Below, piece by piece: positions 21,978 to 34,567 of a DNA stretch of 64,000 nt. The DNA is taken from assembly GCA_021307315.1 (NCBI GenBank), contig JAJSPD010000020.1, forward strand, positions 62,001-126,000, read 5' to 3'. This DNA is from Bisporella sp. PMI_857 (taxonomy: Eukaryota; Ascomycota; Leotiomycetes; Helotiales; Helotiaceae). Made by a program: the position numbers and the translations under genes. The notes beneath the pieces were generated by a model, which saw only the letters and a program-made list of their open reading frames with translations, had not been told where the DNA came from and searched no databases. The first letter of the stretch is position 1; each line of letters begins with the position of its first letter.

Positions 21978-22848
21978 ATGGTTGCATCTAGGATTCTGCG
22001 TGCGTGTGCTCGCAATGCTCGTCGCAGTGGCGTGAGGGCATTCTCATCACTGCCTCGGAGCGCCGAACCTAGTAGCTGGACCCCAACACCTTTCATCACC
22101 GAGTCAATAGTAAGTTGTCTGGTTGCGCAAATTACTGACCCATGCTGACCTCATAGGGAGGTGGCTGGCGCACATGTAGGTCTGGTATCAGTTGTCAATG
22201 GCATAGGACTAACCCTCGATTCCAGCCGACATATTTTCGAAACTTCTACAGGTAAATGCCTTTCTGCAGAAGCCCGCCATTCACTAATACTCGAAGGAAC
22301 GTATTATATGCCTTAATGGCGAAGTGAACTCGACTCTATCAGCCGCTGTAGTTGCTCAACTTCTCTACCTCGAGTCAGAATCGCAAGATAAGGCCATTAC
22401 TCTCTACATAAATTCGCCTGGTGGCTCAGTGACAGCCGGGCTCGCAATATACGATACCATGAGCTACATCACAGCACCAGTATCTACAGTATGTGTTGGA
22501 CAAGCAGCATCTATGGGCTCCCTCCTGCTGTGCGGAGGCGAGAAAGGCAAGAGGTTTTGTCTGCCACATTCTAGCATCATGATCCATCAACCAAGTGGAG
22601 GCTATGTTGGACAAGCATCAGATATTGCAATTCATGCAACTGAGATACTACGGGTGAGGAATCAACTTAACAGGATATACAAGAGACATTTGACAAAGGA
22701 GCATTCTCTTGACGAGATTGAGAGATTAATGGAGAGAGATAAGTTCCTTAGTGCCGAGGAAGCGTTGGATATGGGGATTGTGGATGAGATTTTGAACAAG
22801 CGGCCCATAGAGTCAGAGAAGGTCAAAGACAATGAAACAATAGAATGA
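21978..22848 (+). CDS. clpP: Mitochondrial ATP-dependent Clp protease proteolytic subunit
   Basis: Exons are 21978-22109, 22157-22175, 22226-22251 and 22297-22848, giving 242 aa with all phases consistent. Two internal exons are tiny (19 and 26 nt). Residues 1-30 ([20 protein letters not shown]) form a mitochondrial presequence. The mature protein starts with WTPTPFITE and [20 protein letters not shown], the usual ClpP N-terminal and handle start. Catalytic Ser is in GQAASMGS (about residue 131) and His in IMIHQPSG (about 156); the Asp should lie in the region after RNQLNRIY. In mitochondria ClpP forms tetradecamers that degrade proteins unfolded by ClpX. Filamentous fungi keep this gene while budding yeast lacks it. 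The neighbouring divergent gene also encodes a predicted mitochondrial protein. Confidence 0.95.
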
Positions 22849-23292
22849 ATGATGTTTATCATGGATAATGTTTTTGCTTTGGAAATTATTACTTCGGTCA
22901 AGGTAAGAGGTGTTTGTAAGGTACAAAGTAACTACTCATGAGTAGCTGAAATATCAGGTAGCATCTGGACCTTAATGTTATATTATTCATTATGTACGAT
23001 GTTCTTACGGCCAGTTTCTTCTATGTGAACTCTTCTGTGTTCTCAAGTGAAGGTAATATTTTGGGGTTCTGTGCCATTTTGTCACATGGAAGTCTTCATT
23101 TGATAATTCAACATATACAATGTTCTAATTATCAACTATCTTAAGCTAGAGTGTTTACCGTGGACTATTTGAGATTAGGTACGATTTGACAGTTAATTCT
23201 TTACTGTCCGTGTTTAGTATCATCAGATCATGAGCCACAGAATACCAGAGACGAAGTTGTGAAATGCGCACCAAACAGAAGCCCAACACACT
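22849..23292. other. Convergent intergenic region
   Basis: 444 bp, AT-rich, between the clpP stop and the stop of the minus-strand zinc-finger gene. It should contain both 3' UTRs; no gene is visible. Confidence 0.5.
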
Positions 23293-24597
23293 TCATGACT
23301 GGGTTTCCAACGTATTTTTTCTCAATGAATCAAAGTTACAAGAATTACACATGAGAGCCATTGAATCACCTCCCGGCAAGTGCTCAGCTCGCATAACAAA
23401 ATCACCCGCTGACTTGATATTCTCACCTGCTTTGAAAATTGATTCCCACTCCATGGAATGGTCAGTCGCGAGATGCTCCAGTAATGTATTTTGAGTAAAC
23501 CCAGAAAATGTTCCATGGCAATTCCGCAAGCGACACTCGTATTGATCATGTTCTTTGACTATGTGCCTAGTAGTCTTGCTTGTGAACTCATAGGATTTTT
23601 TGTGTTTGCAGTGATCGTAAGGGCAAGGCTCGCGGATATGATAGTATTTCAGGTGTTCCATCAACTTGTCGCCTCTTGAGAATTCGTTTGTTGGCGGTCT
23701 GCAGGTTTGGTAAGGACATCTATGTTTAGTCTTACGATGCACCGTTTCATTGTGACGCTGTAAGTCATGTCTTCCCCGAAATGGACCAGGATGACTGCAA
23801 TTTGGCACGGTGCAGATTTGAATCGGATTTATATGCATGGTTTCGAGATGTTTTTGAAAGAGCTTGAAGTTATTTCGACCGGCTTTTGAAGTGCACCCAA
23901 CCCAAGCACAGCTAGTCCCTGGCATCCAGTTGCTCAAAAGTTGTTGAGCATGTGCCCTTTTGTGTACTTCTTGTTCTTGCATTGGTACAAGCTTGAGACA
24001 CCTTGGCCAATTGCACAGGATGGCTTCGACTTCTGTAAAAGAGCAGCCAGAAAGAATTTTAGAATCTCGTTGGGATGTCGAAATTGATATATTCGAAGGA
24101 CAGGGGCTCCCAATCCTAAGTGGCAAGTCTTTAAGGACACAAGGCCTTGGTTCTCTAAGAGACTCAAAGCCGGGAATAATGACAGGAGCACGAGAATAGC
24201 CAAGGTCAAAGGTACTTTGGCCGCAACTGTGACCCGCAGGCACTTGATCAGATGTCCAATCGACTGCGTTGCAGTCTGAGTCAACCTCCCCATCGAAGAT
24301 TGCTGCTTCTTGGCTGGTCGGCAGGCTCGTGGTATCATCTTTGTCCATCCACTCTATCTCTCTGGTCACTTCAAGGTGATGACTAGCGCCATCGCCCTGT
24401 TAGCAACTGAACACAGAAAGTAAAAGAGCTCACCCATCATACCAGGCAGACCACTCGAATAGGTAAGGCTCAGACAGTGTTGATGGCCAATTGAAGGGTG
24501 GGATTTCATTGCCGAGAAAGAGGGCATTTTGAGCTAGGGTGGAGGTGCATTCGAGGCTTTCAGAAAAAGCTGTGCTATGGGTGTCACCAAAATCCAT
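23293..24597 (-). CDS. C2H2-type zinc-finger protein with six C-x4-C / H-x4-H fingers
   Basis: Exons are 24434-24597 and 23293-24382 (51-nt intron GTGAGC...GCGCTAG, GCTAAC branch site), giving 417 aa. The N-terminal ~170 residues are acidic and disordered. From about residue 178 come six finger-like units: CNWPRC...HKRAH, CAWVGC...HLETMH, CTVPNC...HNETVH, CPYQTC...HLKYYH, CPYDHC...HIVKEH and CRLRNC...HLATDH. Five follow C-x4-C...H-x4-H and the first ends H-x3-H. The spacing between Cys and His pairs varies more than in classical C-x2-C fingers. Such proteins are usually nucleic-acid binders; the target is unknown. A gene with the same finger style lies divergently 2.4 kb away. An in-frame ATG at 24720 would add 41 residues, but 24597 gives a more normal start. 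Confidence 0.8.
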
Positions 24598-26952
24598 AAT
24601 CGCGAATTCGAGGTGGCTCTGTTTTTGAGGTTGCGCTACCTGGTGAAATAGATAAAAACGTTGGCATATGGGAAAGGGCTTATCTTTATAGTGAAGACCT
24701 GATGGACTCCAACCACCCATGGCATCACCACATCATGTACTACAATTCCCGCATGATATTCTGGCTACCTAGCACTACATGTCACCACTTAAGACGCTCA
24801 TTCTACACCATCTTAATGTACGGAAAGCTTCTTGGCTCTGTTCCATAGTTGAGTCTGTCTGAGCTGTTCAAGTCAGTTGATACTACAATATGGCTGAAAG
24901 GTCTTGCTCTCGAGGAGGATCTATGATCTGATAGGATCTGGCGGCACTTAACTCTGCGCTCATTTAGAAATGTCTGCGAGATACATAATGTTAGGGTCAA
25001 TGAAGTGCAAAGACAAAACAAGGACGGTTCATCTTGAAGAGGCTTTGTCGATGCATGCTTAAGTTCTCCTCTCTAAAGCAATTTGTGCAAGTCTTACAGG
25101 CGCCCGAGAGCTAGGTGTATGATCTTGTATTTGCGAAAGCGTTTGCTACAAATAGAAATGGGCCGTGGGATGGTGTATCACGTGCGCTAATGGCGCTTGT
25201 TTAATATTGAACCTTATGTAACTCGATGGAAGAATTTATGGGGCGTCAGGGGCTTCGCGCTTCTGATGCTTTGCCAGCCTCCGCCTGTCCTATTTAATAC
25301 TGACATTACTTGCCGCATCTTCTCCTGGTTAGGTGCATCATGCATACCACCCCAACTATCTATAGGCGTTTCCTTTGCACCCCTTTTGGTGCTGTGGCTC
25401 AAGCATTCATTGGCGACAAAATTCGTCTGTTACTCTTCAGAAGAGGGAGATCAGCCGCTCAAGGGTGTTTTCAAACACCATTTCTAAAATCCATAGAAGA
25501 GACGGATCTGAATATGTATTGTTGTCAATACTATATAACCACGACGCGGCAATGGCAATGGCAAAGCTGTTGATCGTTTGGCTTTCAATGGAAACTGAAT
25601 ATATCTATCTCATCAATACGGATAGTGAATCCTCCTGTATTCCATTTTGGTCTTCGTTTTGCTTATTGCCTTTGATTATATCAGATGGCTGCCACCATAA
25701 TGCAGGAGACCCTGTGGTTTACTCCAATCATGTACTCTCTCACCCATCCTGGAGGCTGATGGTTCGCACGATTTTGATAATCAGACATTGAATCGAGTAT
25801 AGTCTAGTCTCTCATCTCGGATTTCTCATTTGCTCAGCAAGTCTCTTAAGTGTCGTGCTGACCCCTCCTTTCTCATCCTATCTTCTTTTCTGATTTTTCT
25901 CTGAAGTATAGTCAAACGCTGCTATCTCACTGTCCGTTTTCCAAACTATCCGCCGAAGAAATGCCCCTTCTTGAGCTGGAGTCAATTTCAGGGGCGGTGC
26001 GGTCTCTAGCGAGACAATCCATTTACGTTATACGATGAGCAATGGCAGGAGATGCTAATCGGCCATAGAAAGCTGGATAGCAAGGCTTTCCATTTCGTTT
26101 CTCTGTGAGGATGACTCGGCCGCCTCGGACACAGGTCTGCCATTCTGGCAGATTACTTAGGAGCAGCATCAACCATCATAGTCGAATGTAACTCTGGTAC
26201 TGCAAAGCACGGATCCGCTTCACAACACAAATTCCTGGACAATAATTTACCTGGTCTTGTGTCTGCTCCTCCTCCCACTTAACTTTTGACCGAATGTAAG
26301 CTACAGGCTTTCCCCCGAATCAAGTTTGATGTGTATGTATCTGCACCGGTGTTGGCATCGGAGGGGACGCCTAGTGCAATCGCCCAGTTATGCACCTGCC
26401 AATAACATGAACGCCAGTGCTTGATTGCTCAACAACACGTTGAATCACAAGTAGGGTTAGCAAAGATACACCGCTCTACACGATTTGCTGTATTGGATCT
26501 CTTCAGCGTCTGCGAAAGCTCCGCCTCCATGCAACAACTTCTTCGGACCCATTCGCACAAGAGGATGGTCATGTTATTTTGGAGACTGGTGAGTCCTTCC
26601 TATCACACTGCATTGCTCCGGCTTCGCCTTTCTTGTATCCTAGGATACCTCGAAGATTTCTTTATTCAGCAAAAGATTCTAGATGTCTTGGTAGGCAGAC
26701 CGGCAGCCTCGTTTTGTCACCTCATCATTTTCATGCAATATCGTCCACAGCAAGGCAGCCGTATTGACCCGCACACGAGATGTTCATCGGAGTGCTAGAA
26801 CTGGCATTTCACTTTGGCACAAAACTGAAGCTGACCATTTGAGTGGAGGGTCGCAAAATCTAAACAACAGCCATTACGGCCTTTTTTGTACTTACAAGTT
26901 AACCCGACAAAGATATATTTGTGCCACTCTACTCCCTGCGGATCTCCTTTGA
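24598..26952. promoter_or_regulatory. Long divergent intergenic region between two zinc-finger genes
   Basis: About 2.35 kb separate two divergent start codons. Several short frames occur (for example near 25197-25790 and 26421-26798), but none has motifs, signal peptides or credible splice structure. An unusually long shared upstream region suggests complex regulation or long 5' leaders. No specific binding sites are claimed. Confidence 0.4.
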
Positions 26953-28230
26953 ATGATGTCTAGACAAACGAACGCGAAACCCCAATATCTATCGCAACCG
27001 CCGCAGTTCTCGATGTCCTCGCATGTCCGCGACAATCCGAACCTTCCGAAATGCGCACCATATTACGAATGTGATGAGCAGTTATCATCATACCATGGCT
27101 CTCCAGTGCTCTCGTCGCCTCCAATTTGCCAAAATCCGGATCTCTTTCCTCTTCCCTCGTCACATTCATGGCCACCAACAGACGATTCTCACCATGCAGC
27201 CTCTGGTAGAGGACAGAACCAAATATTAACAGCGGCGGAGCATGGATCCTTTGATGCTCTAATGACAACACAAGTTTACAGCATGGATACAAATGTCGGT
27301 TTCCTAGCGCATTATCCCTTGCAAGCTCGCCACCTACTTTCAGCCCAGCAATATTCATCAAGCGATATCCAGACGTTGTCAAGCCCATCAACCAGCTACC
27401 CTTTAGACGCCAAAACAAATCAGAATATGAATAGCCACGATCGCTACTATAATGAGCACGCTTTAGCTTCTTATTTGAATACTCGAATGCCTACGATGAT
27501 CTGCAGACAGGAATTACTACCATATAATCACGATGATCAGTTCGATCTGTTAAATCAGAGCCCGTTTTCTCGCCCAGCCTCCTTTGGTGAGCCTACAAAT
27601 TTGCGTTCGTTCGGTCCCGTCGCTTCCAGTACCCAAACTGAATATCCGTTTGATTTCTATCAGCAATCGTCGCCTACAAGGTCCCAGTTCACAGCAGATT
27701 GTTGCACTCTAACCGCGGGGGATACAAATGCACGCCTTGTTCATAACTGGGCCATTCACTTCCGCAAAGAGGATTGGACCGAGAGTAGATGTTTGTGGGA
27801 AAAGTGTACTTCGACAAGGAATTTCCGCACAGCGGCAAGTTGGATCAATCATGTAAAAGCTGTGCATCAAAAGTCTTTTTGGTGCATGGTGGACAACTGC
27901 GAAAAGCGTCAAGATGGAGCCAAACCGAAGGCTTTTGGCACAGCGACGGACTTAAATCGCCATTTCGATTCTCTCCATGGCCAGCCAGTCTACTGTGATA
28001 AGAAGTACTGCCATGGACGCAAAAACAGCGACTTGAAAAGAACAGACAAAAGGGAAGTGCACGAAAAGAAATGGCATGGAGCATTGCAGTGCACCTTTGG
28101 TAATTGTCGCCGACGACAAATTAACGGCGTCCATTACGGGTTTTCAACTCAGAAGGATTTGGTCAAACATCAACGAGAACGACACAACATATCGAGTTCC
28201 TCTGAGTTTATGCATGAGTATCATGCTTGA
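26953..28230 (+). CDS. C2H2-type zinc-finger protein with four C-x4-C / H-x4-H fingers
   Basis: Single exon, 425 aa, beginning ATG ATG. The first ~270 residues are Ser/Pro/Gln/Tyr-rich and disordered, as in activation domains. From about residue 280 there are four finger-like units: CLWEKC...HVKAVH, CMVDNC...HFDSLH, CDKKYC...HEKKWH and CTFGNC...HQRERH. All use C-x4-C and H-x4-H, the same unusual spacing as the divergent neighbour at 23293-24597. The layout suggests a DNA-binding regulator, but no target can be named. No introns are needed. An untranslated upstream exon is possible but not demonstrable. Confidence 0.8.
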   Translation: MMSRQTNAKPQYLSQPPQFSMSSHVRDNPNLPKCAPYYECDEQLSSYHGSPVLSSPPICQNPDLFPLPSSHSWPPTDDSHHAASGRGQNQILTAAEHGSFDALMTTQVYSMDTNVGFLAHYPLQARHLLSAQQYSSSDIQTLSSPSTSYPLDAKTNQNMNSHDRYYNEHALASYLNTRMPTMICRQELLPYNHDDQFDLLNQSPFSRPASFGEPTNLRSFGPVASSTQTEYPFDFYQQSSPTRSQFTADCCTLTAGDTNARLVHNWAIHFRKEDWTESRCLWEKCTSTRNFRTAASWINHVKAVHQKSFWCMVDNCEKRQDGAKPKAFGTATDLNRHFDSLHGQPVYCDKKYCHGRKNSDLKRTDKREVHEKKWHGALQCTFGNCRRRQINGVHYGFSTQKDLVKHQRERHNISSSSEFMHEYHA

Positions 28231-29880
28231 GATGGACGAAGTTCGTGATCCAATCTTTACGAGTTGAACCTGATGGCACTGTTAACGCTCGTATATAGCT
28301 CACGTCCGGGATCAACATGGAGCGACTTTCGAATATTTCAACTAATTTAGCCTTCCAACTCTATACGGAAAGGGTTATTTCTGGCGATATCTAGTTTTGG
28401 TGACGCTATTGTCCTTTACTCAGGGAACGGGTTCCTTCCACTTACAGTCATGACTTACGATTTCCATTTCCATTTCTTGATGTTATTATACCTAATGCAG
28501 TACTATTTCGTACTGCATTGCCTAGATCGATGCTAGCTTTTGTATCCTGCCATCCGCATATGGTCTTCCATTGCGGTTTGCTTCTCTGTAAATGATGAAG
28601 TGCGACGAGGTAACTGCACTTGTAGTCTTTGTTAATGAGACCTACTACAACTAAACCTAAATGCAATTCTTTTCATCTCCTCGGACTTTAAGTGACGTGT
28701 ATCTAGTTGACGGATTCCTAACAGAGGTCAATGTTTCTCCTGATCACCGACTTATCAAAGGATCTATAGTTGTGATTTGCTCCTAATTAAAGCAGACTAC
28801 AACTCCTGTTGCAGAGATGCTGGACACTGATATCCTTCCAGCATTATCTCAATAAAGAATTCATTAATTACGAATTTTACGACTCAAGCCCCTCTCGAAG
28901 CTGACGGCACATCGAGCGACAAAAACGGAATGGGAGAAGATCATAGGGCAAACCAGCCTCTACAAAATAGCGATGTTGTAAGAGTTCATTTCAACTCTAA
29001 TTTTTGTCCTCCAAAATCAATTCAACGGGTATAATTGTTACTCTATGTATCCACACCAATCCTTTATTGGGCTTTTGTTGTTCTTCACGCCGCAATTCTA
29101 TGTATAATAGGAAATTCAGGCAACTGGGGCAGCACGCGTGCCGCGGTGGTGATTCGCCTCTAGCTCTGAATAATTAAGGATTCAAAGCCGCTGAGCCGCA
29201 TGTAAGCACGGCCAAGAAGCCGCCAGTACCATCCGGCAATTCACGGCCATTCATATTGGCGCTTGTGCAACTTGAACAAAAAAGTCCCGCGCAGTACTGA
29301 GTCAGTCCTTACGTTTATACTACCCATTTTGTGATTCTTTCGATGCCTTTAAAAGACTTACCAATACAGTCCTGAGTGGACGAGGCTGCGTCACCTCGCC
29401 TAAACGGCAACCTCCTCGGCCTGCTCACACACCCTTCTTCATTAGAGTTCATGGGTGCATGAGGGGTTTGATATTTGATGCAGGTATGCTTCTTTTCATC
29501 TCAAACACGAATCCGTGGCACCCAACGAAAATGCTGTTGTATCACATCTTGACTCGTGCAAAGACGGGTAGGGCACTGGCTGGTAAGCACTCGCTTAGGA
29601 AAGGGGTGAAAGTGGGGACGCCATTCATAGCTCAGACCACGATGTGCTCATTCACCGCCGATGGTTAGGATACTAGGAGGGACGCCATATTCGGGATGCA
29701 GTTCCAAAAACGGCAATCTGCATTTTGAACCATCGAACAAGGCAGCGTGTCTCATATTACCAAATAGGAAAGAGGTAGTTCTTTCAAAAATGATTCTTCG
29801 CGTGAAATTGTATTGACATTACTTCGTAGATCCATCCATCATTACCCTAGATATTTACAAAATTAAAACAAATATGTAAT
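28231..29880. other. Convergent intergenic region
   Basis: About 1.65 kb between the zinc-finger stop and the metalloprotease stop. A few short frames are present without motifs. Nothing supportable beyond presumed 3' UTRs. Confidence 0.45.
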
Positions 29881-31912
29881 TTAGCAGACTCCTGAAGGAA
29901 GAGTAAAACTCTCCGTCCTTCCAGTAGTACCAGTACCGCGGGACGCTCCAGTACCGAGACCACGCTTGGCAAACGCAGTCCAGAGCGCACAAGCATTAAC
30001 ACCACCAGTCAGCGCCTCATCAGCATCAAGGATCGCATCACGAGCCTGGATGAACGTAGGGCTGCAAGGTTGCAGAGCCATGCCATCAATGACTAGCTTC
30101 ATTGCCAGGAATCTCCCATCAGTGGGCACGCCGTTGCTGAAAACGGGGAAGCGGGTAGAGGTGATACCGTACTTTTCAACCAAGTTCCAGAGGACTTCGT
30201 AGAGGATAGTGGCCCAGATCGTCCCGCTCTTGTGTACGCTGGGACTTATCTCAGAGTTGTAGGTGTTGACATACCTGTAAGTGAGAGGGTTGGTGGTCAG
30301 GCTGGTGGAGTAGGGGTATAGCCTAATGCCAGCGACTTTGTTGCTCACCCAGGGACCCATTGGATAATCTGTTGCTCGAGTAGCCGTCGTCTTTATGTGG
30401 ATAGCAATAGCCATGAAATCTCCCCATCCTTCACCCATCCCGCCAGACTCATACACGCTCAAGCATCCGGAGTTTGCTGGACCACCTGTGAGACGGTTCG
30501 AGACTCCGTGAGTGTACTCGTGAATGACAACACTCGCATCAAAACTGCAGTCTCTATTGGGGGTTGCTGAGGTCCACATATACATTCTCATCCTTGGCTC
30601 AGATCCGTCAACTGGGGTGGCGAAGTTTGCGTTGTTGGTTCCGGATCCGTCTTGTGCCATAAGTACGACAGCATCGTTACCCCTTCCTCCTTGACCATTG
30701 TTGTTGGTCTCAAAGTTTCCAGCAGCTTCATTGAAGCCTAGCTTATAAAGAAGGTCATGGTAGACGTTTGAGGTGTAGAAGAGTTGTGCTACCGAGGAGT
30801 TGGCGTAGGTTCTATAATTTGTCCAGGTTGTGCTGAAATCATAGACAAAGTTCAGACTCGACTCGGTTGGCCGATAATCGTTCAAGTAGGCGGTGTCTCC
30901 TTCGTAGTTGGCTTGAGCAATGCCGTTGTTACCCCTAGTAGTGGTGTAGCTTGTTGTGCCGATGCTGTGCCAACCAAATTCGGACGCAGTGGTGTCGGCA
31001 GGGTTAGTCTCAAGAGTTCGGCTTCCTGCACTGGGGTCGTTCACTCCCCATGGACTACATGCTATTAGGACAAAAACTTTAGATGTCAGAGGTTATAACA
31101 TACTATACTTGATATGACGCATCAGCAACGTAGTTGACGACATTGACAACTTCACTTCCACCGCTTGCATCAACGTAAGATAGAATCCAGTCATCATGCA
31201 AATCAGTCTCAACTCTCCATGTCAACTTCAGTTCGCCTCCAGTTGATAAGTAGACTAGGCGTGCCTTTGGATCCGAATGAGTACCAGTGGTACCTTCGAT
31301 AACATAGTGCTCTGTAGGTAATTCTGCGACGGCCTTCGCGTTATCCGAACCGACAGACAAACCGAGAATATCGGAAGCACCCTTCAATGCAGCAATTGGG
31401 TCAACCTGGTCCCGCTTCACTAATGGACTCTCGGCTGGCAATGTTCCGAGATAAAACGAGTTTCCATATGAGAGAACGCTTCCATCTTTTGCAATCTAAT
31501 GTCACAAATTAATATTCGTACTCAAAATGCTAAGACTTTTAATACTCACGTTGACGTTGAAGTCAGCATTGTCGATATCTAGACCATGCACAGTTTGCTT
31601 GAAATTTACGTGACCAATGCCATTTGTTCCGATATAGGCATCATCCGCAATGCGGAACTCCGCGCCTGGCAAAATAGTCTTGACCAAATCAGTTGCGGTC
31701 TCGATGTAATCACCCCTCTTGATAAACAACCTAGAAACTTCAGAGGTTCGAGTGTTCTCGATGTTGCTATATTCTGAGGTTGTAGTTAGTCGGAAACTGT
31801 TGAGATCAACGGATCTTCCTTTCAGATCCTTCCGAGGTGCGAGGTGGTGAGGATGGCCAAGGATTTGGGTGGCCAGAAACCCAGCAGAGAGTGCTGCAGT
31901 AATGAACCGCAT
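29881..31912 (-). CDS. Secreted fungalysin metalloprotease (peptidase family M36)
   Basis: Exons are 31550-31912, 31104-31495 and 29881-31054, giving 642 aa. The last junction splits a Tyr codon and restores SYQVYPWGVNDP, the usual boundary between propeptide and catalytic domain. Residues 1-20 ([20 protein letters not shown]) are a secretion signal. A long FTP-type propeptide (about 20-250) follows, then the catalytic domain with zinc motif HEYTH at about 430-434 and the downstream Glu ligand in GMGEGWGDF (about 460). Relatives are extracellular elastase/collagenase-type enzymes that degrade protein for nutrition and sometimes act during host colonisation. Length and motif spacing are normal for MEP enzymes (about 630-640 aa), so it should be active after propeptide removal. 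Confidence 0.95.
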
Positions 31913-34567
31913 TCTGATGAAATATGAAATAAAACGTAATTGTGAAAGAGGAGTAGATAGGCAGTGAATAAAAAGGAGACTATGATGGACAGTTCTACTC
32001 ACTTATATACTGATCAACAGGTCTGAATCCCCAGCTCACTTACCTACTTTCTTGGACGAGATACTGTCAAAATGCTTGTGAACTTCCCATAAGAGAAAGC
32101 TCCAACACCCTTGTTTGGAGTTACATTGGACGGCACTTGGAGCGCACCCCAAATCTACTACGCAGAGAGCCTTGCGACATATGGAGAAGTGGGGTTATCA
32201 TGTTGAAGGTGACTAAAATCAGATCATGTCATATTGGATTGTTGATGAAGTATGACTCGCTTATTGGCTGAATACCAAAGAGATGCGATCCTGAGGGAAC
32301 ATTAAAGGGCCTGTGTTGACGTAGGGCTAAGCGAAGACGGTTGTCAATAGCACGTACACGTCCCATAATTCAAAGCTTCTGCTTATTGTTAGCATAAAAC
32401 ACCAGTAAGTGTTCCTGGTATTGACACTGCATTCCAGTCCCTTAGTACACTACGGCGCATAAGAGGCACGTTCAGAGCCCAGGGGCTGGCTTGTAACCTG
32501 GAAGCACGTCAACTGAAGGCATGCACTTGCGCTGTCTTGTAATGGAAGGCGGCGGAGAGCACAGCACAACTGGGTTACCGTGCCCCGAAATACGGGTTGT
32601 GCTGAGGGATGGAACTTGGCTCTCTGACTGAGCAACAAGGGTTTGATTGTTAATGTGGTTATTGCCTTTTCACTTTATTGTATGCTCATCAATGTTTCAG
32701 TGAATCGTAAAACATTTGTATAACCCTACATTTTACAAAACAAAAATCACTTTCGCTTTATTAAAAAATGTTCAGCGTTAAGATATTAGTTGCGGTAAAA
32801 GATTTAAGGATTGGCAGTTGCCTTAAGATCGGCCTCCAATTTCTCGACCGGCGTGCTTGGCAACGTTGAATTAACAGACGTACAAAAAGAAGCATTCAAG
32901 GGACCGCGGCTCTTGGGAGAAGTTTTAGGGGGTTCCGCTCTTGGCACCGGAGCGCCAAGCAAAAATAGATTGAGGGAGATAAGCTTCAGGGATTCGAGAT
33001 CTGGTGATCGGCGGCGGAGGAGGCTCTGTTTACGTGAGCCCGCCTATCGCACCTCCCAGCTTGTATCTCGGCATTCATGATGCAGCGAATAGCCGGCAAG
33101 AGGGGTATATGTCCCAGCGTTAAAGTCGACTACTAACTAAAACATGGGATGGTGGAGACTTTCGTGATCTGTGCTATGGCCGCCTTGGGAGAATATAATG
33201 CACGGGGACTCGGGACGCACAAATGAGAAAGAGTTCGGATGACATGCATATCTGGTCTAACGAGATTGATCACTTCTCAATAACCTTACTTGAGGAGCGA
33301 CTTGCCCGAACTAGAAGGTGAGACTAAAAGAAGCAGGAATGTGAACGATAATGGCAGGATAGGATTCTGTAGGGTTACTGATAATTACAAAGAGGACAGC
33401 GCGAAATAGGCTACATGAATAAGATATCTTGGACGACTATGCGATTCGTCAGATGACCAATGGACCTTGGCAAAGTCCCTCGAATCACTTTGAGGTACAG
33501 CAAGTGAATACGTGCTTAGCGGCGAGCAAAGAACGGGCAAACCCGATTAGTCAAAGATGTCGGGCGATTGTCGCTCCCGGGGAGATAAGAGGAGTTCTAG
33601 ATATGCCAACCCCATTGCTTTAAGAGGGCAGACAGCGGAATCGCATTCTTGAGTAAGGTTCCACCAATCAAATCGAGTGTTTGAGAATCGCGTTCTAGAA
33701 AATGCGATAGGAGATACCCAAACGGCACGGAAAGACTAAAGTGGTAGATGTTTCATCTCTCTGCCAAAGTCAATAAATAGAGACTATCCTAAGTTCGTCA
33801 TTAGCGACCAGATAATGATTGTCTATCCCTACCTCCGTCCAGGACTGTCGAGATGTCACACTGTTTATGTCCTAATGTAACCTCAAAATTTCTAATACAA
33901 ATAGTTCTGGCAAAAGTAGCATTATAGATGAAACATATCGATCTTGGCAATGGATCATAGATTTGGGTATTTCAGCACTATACGGTATCGAGAGCTTCAG
34001 TGAGTCCCCGAAATAGGAAGGTATTAAAAAAAAGGCAACTAGATAATCACTATCCCCGAAGGATACTGGTTGTATCTCGGTAGAATCAACCGAAGGATCG
34101 TGCACCCCAGCTCTGATCTACTTGCAGACCATAATGGTAAGCTTTGCCAATATGCTACAGATTCTTGGCTGTTACTTTTAGGCAGCTGTAAGACCACATA
34201 TCTGTTAGGTGAGAGTGCAGTTATACTCAAAATGTCGTCTCATCAAGTGTCTTGGGACTATAGCCTGCAACTATACAAAAAGACGTGCTGCTTAATGTTT
34301 CAGAACTCTTGCCTAATCTGCCCGCTTACTATAAGTGATTGCCCGGGTGTTATTGATGAGCCTCCCACCATCTCCTTCCCCTTCAACAGGATATGATCTA
34401 TGGACAGTCGTTGAGGTGATGTAGAAATGAATAACAGGTGATACCTTAGTAAATCTACTTCTTATGTAAAATTCAGAACCAAAGACGCGTACTTCAAAAT
34501 ACTTCCGATAACTAATTGTGCTATATATCTCACTCCAGCCCTCACGCAAGTCATAAAGGTCACGAAC
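31913..34567. other. Intergenic region
   Basis: About 2.65 kb upstream of the metalloprotease gene, holding its promoter. A GC-rich patch at about 32450-32640 and another at 32850-33060 have no identifiable gene; the first was checked for 5S rRNA or tRNA and does not match. AT-rich sequence follows. Nothing else is supportable. Confidence 0.45.

Noticed and set aside
32450..32640. GC-rich patch considered as a 5S rRNA or tRNA
   Set aside because: No acceptor stem, B box or 5S consensus blocks could be found on either strand.
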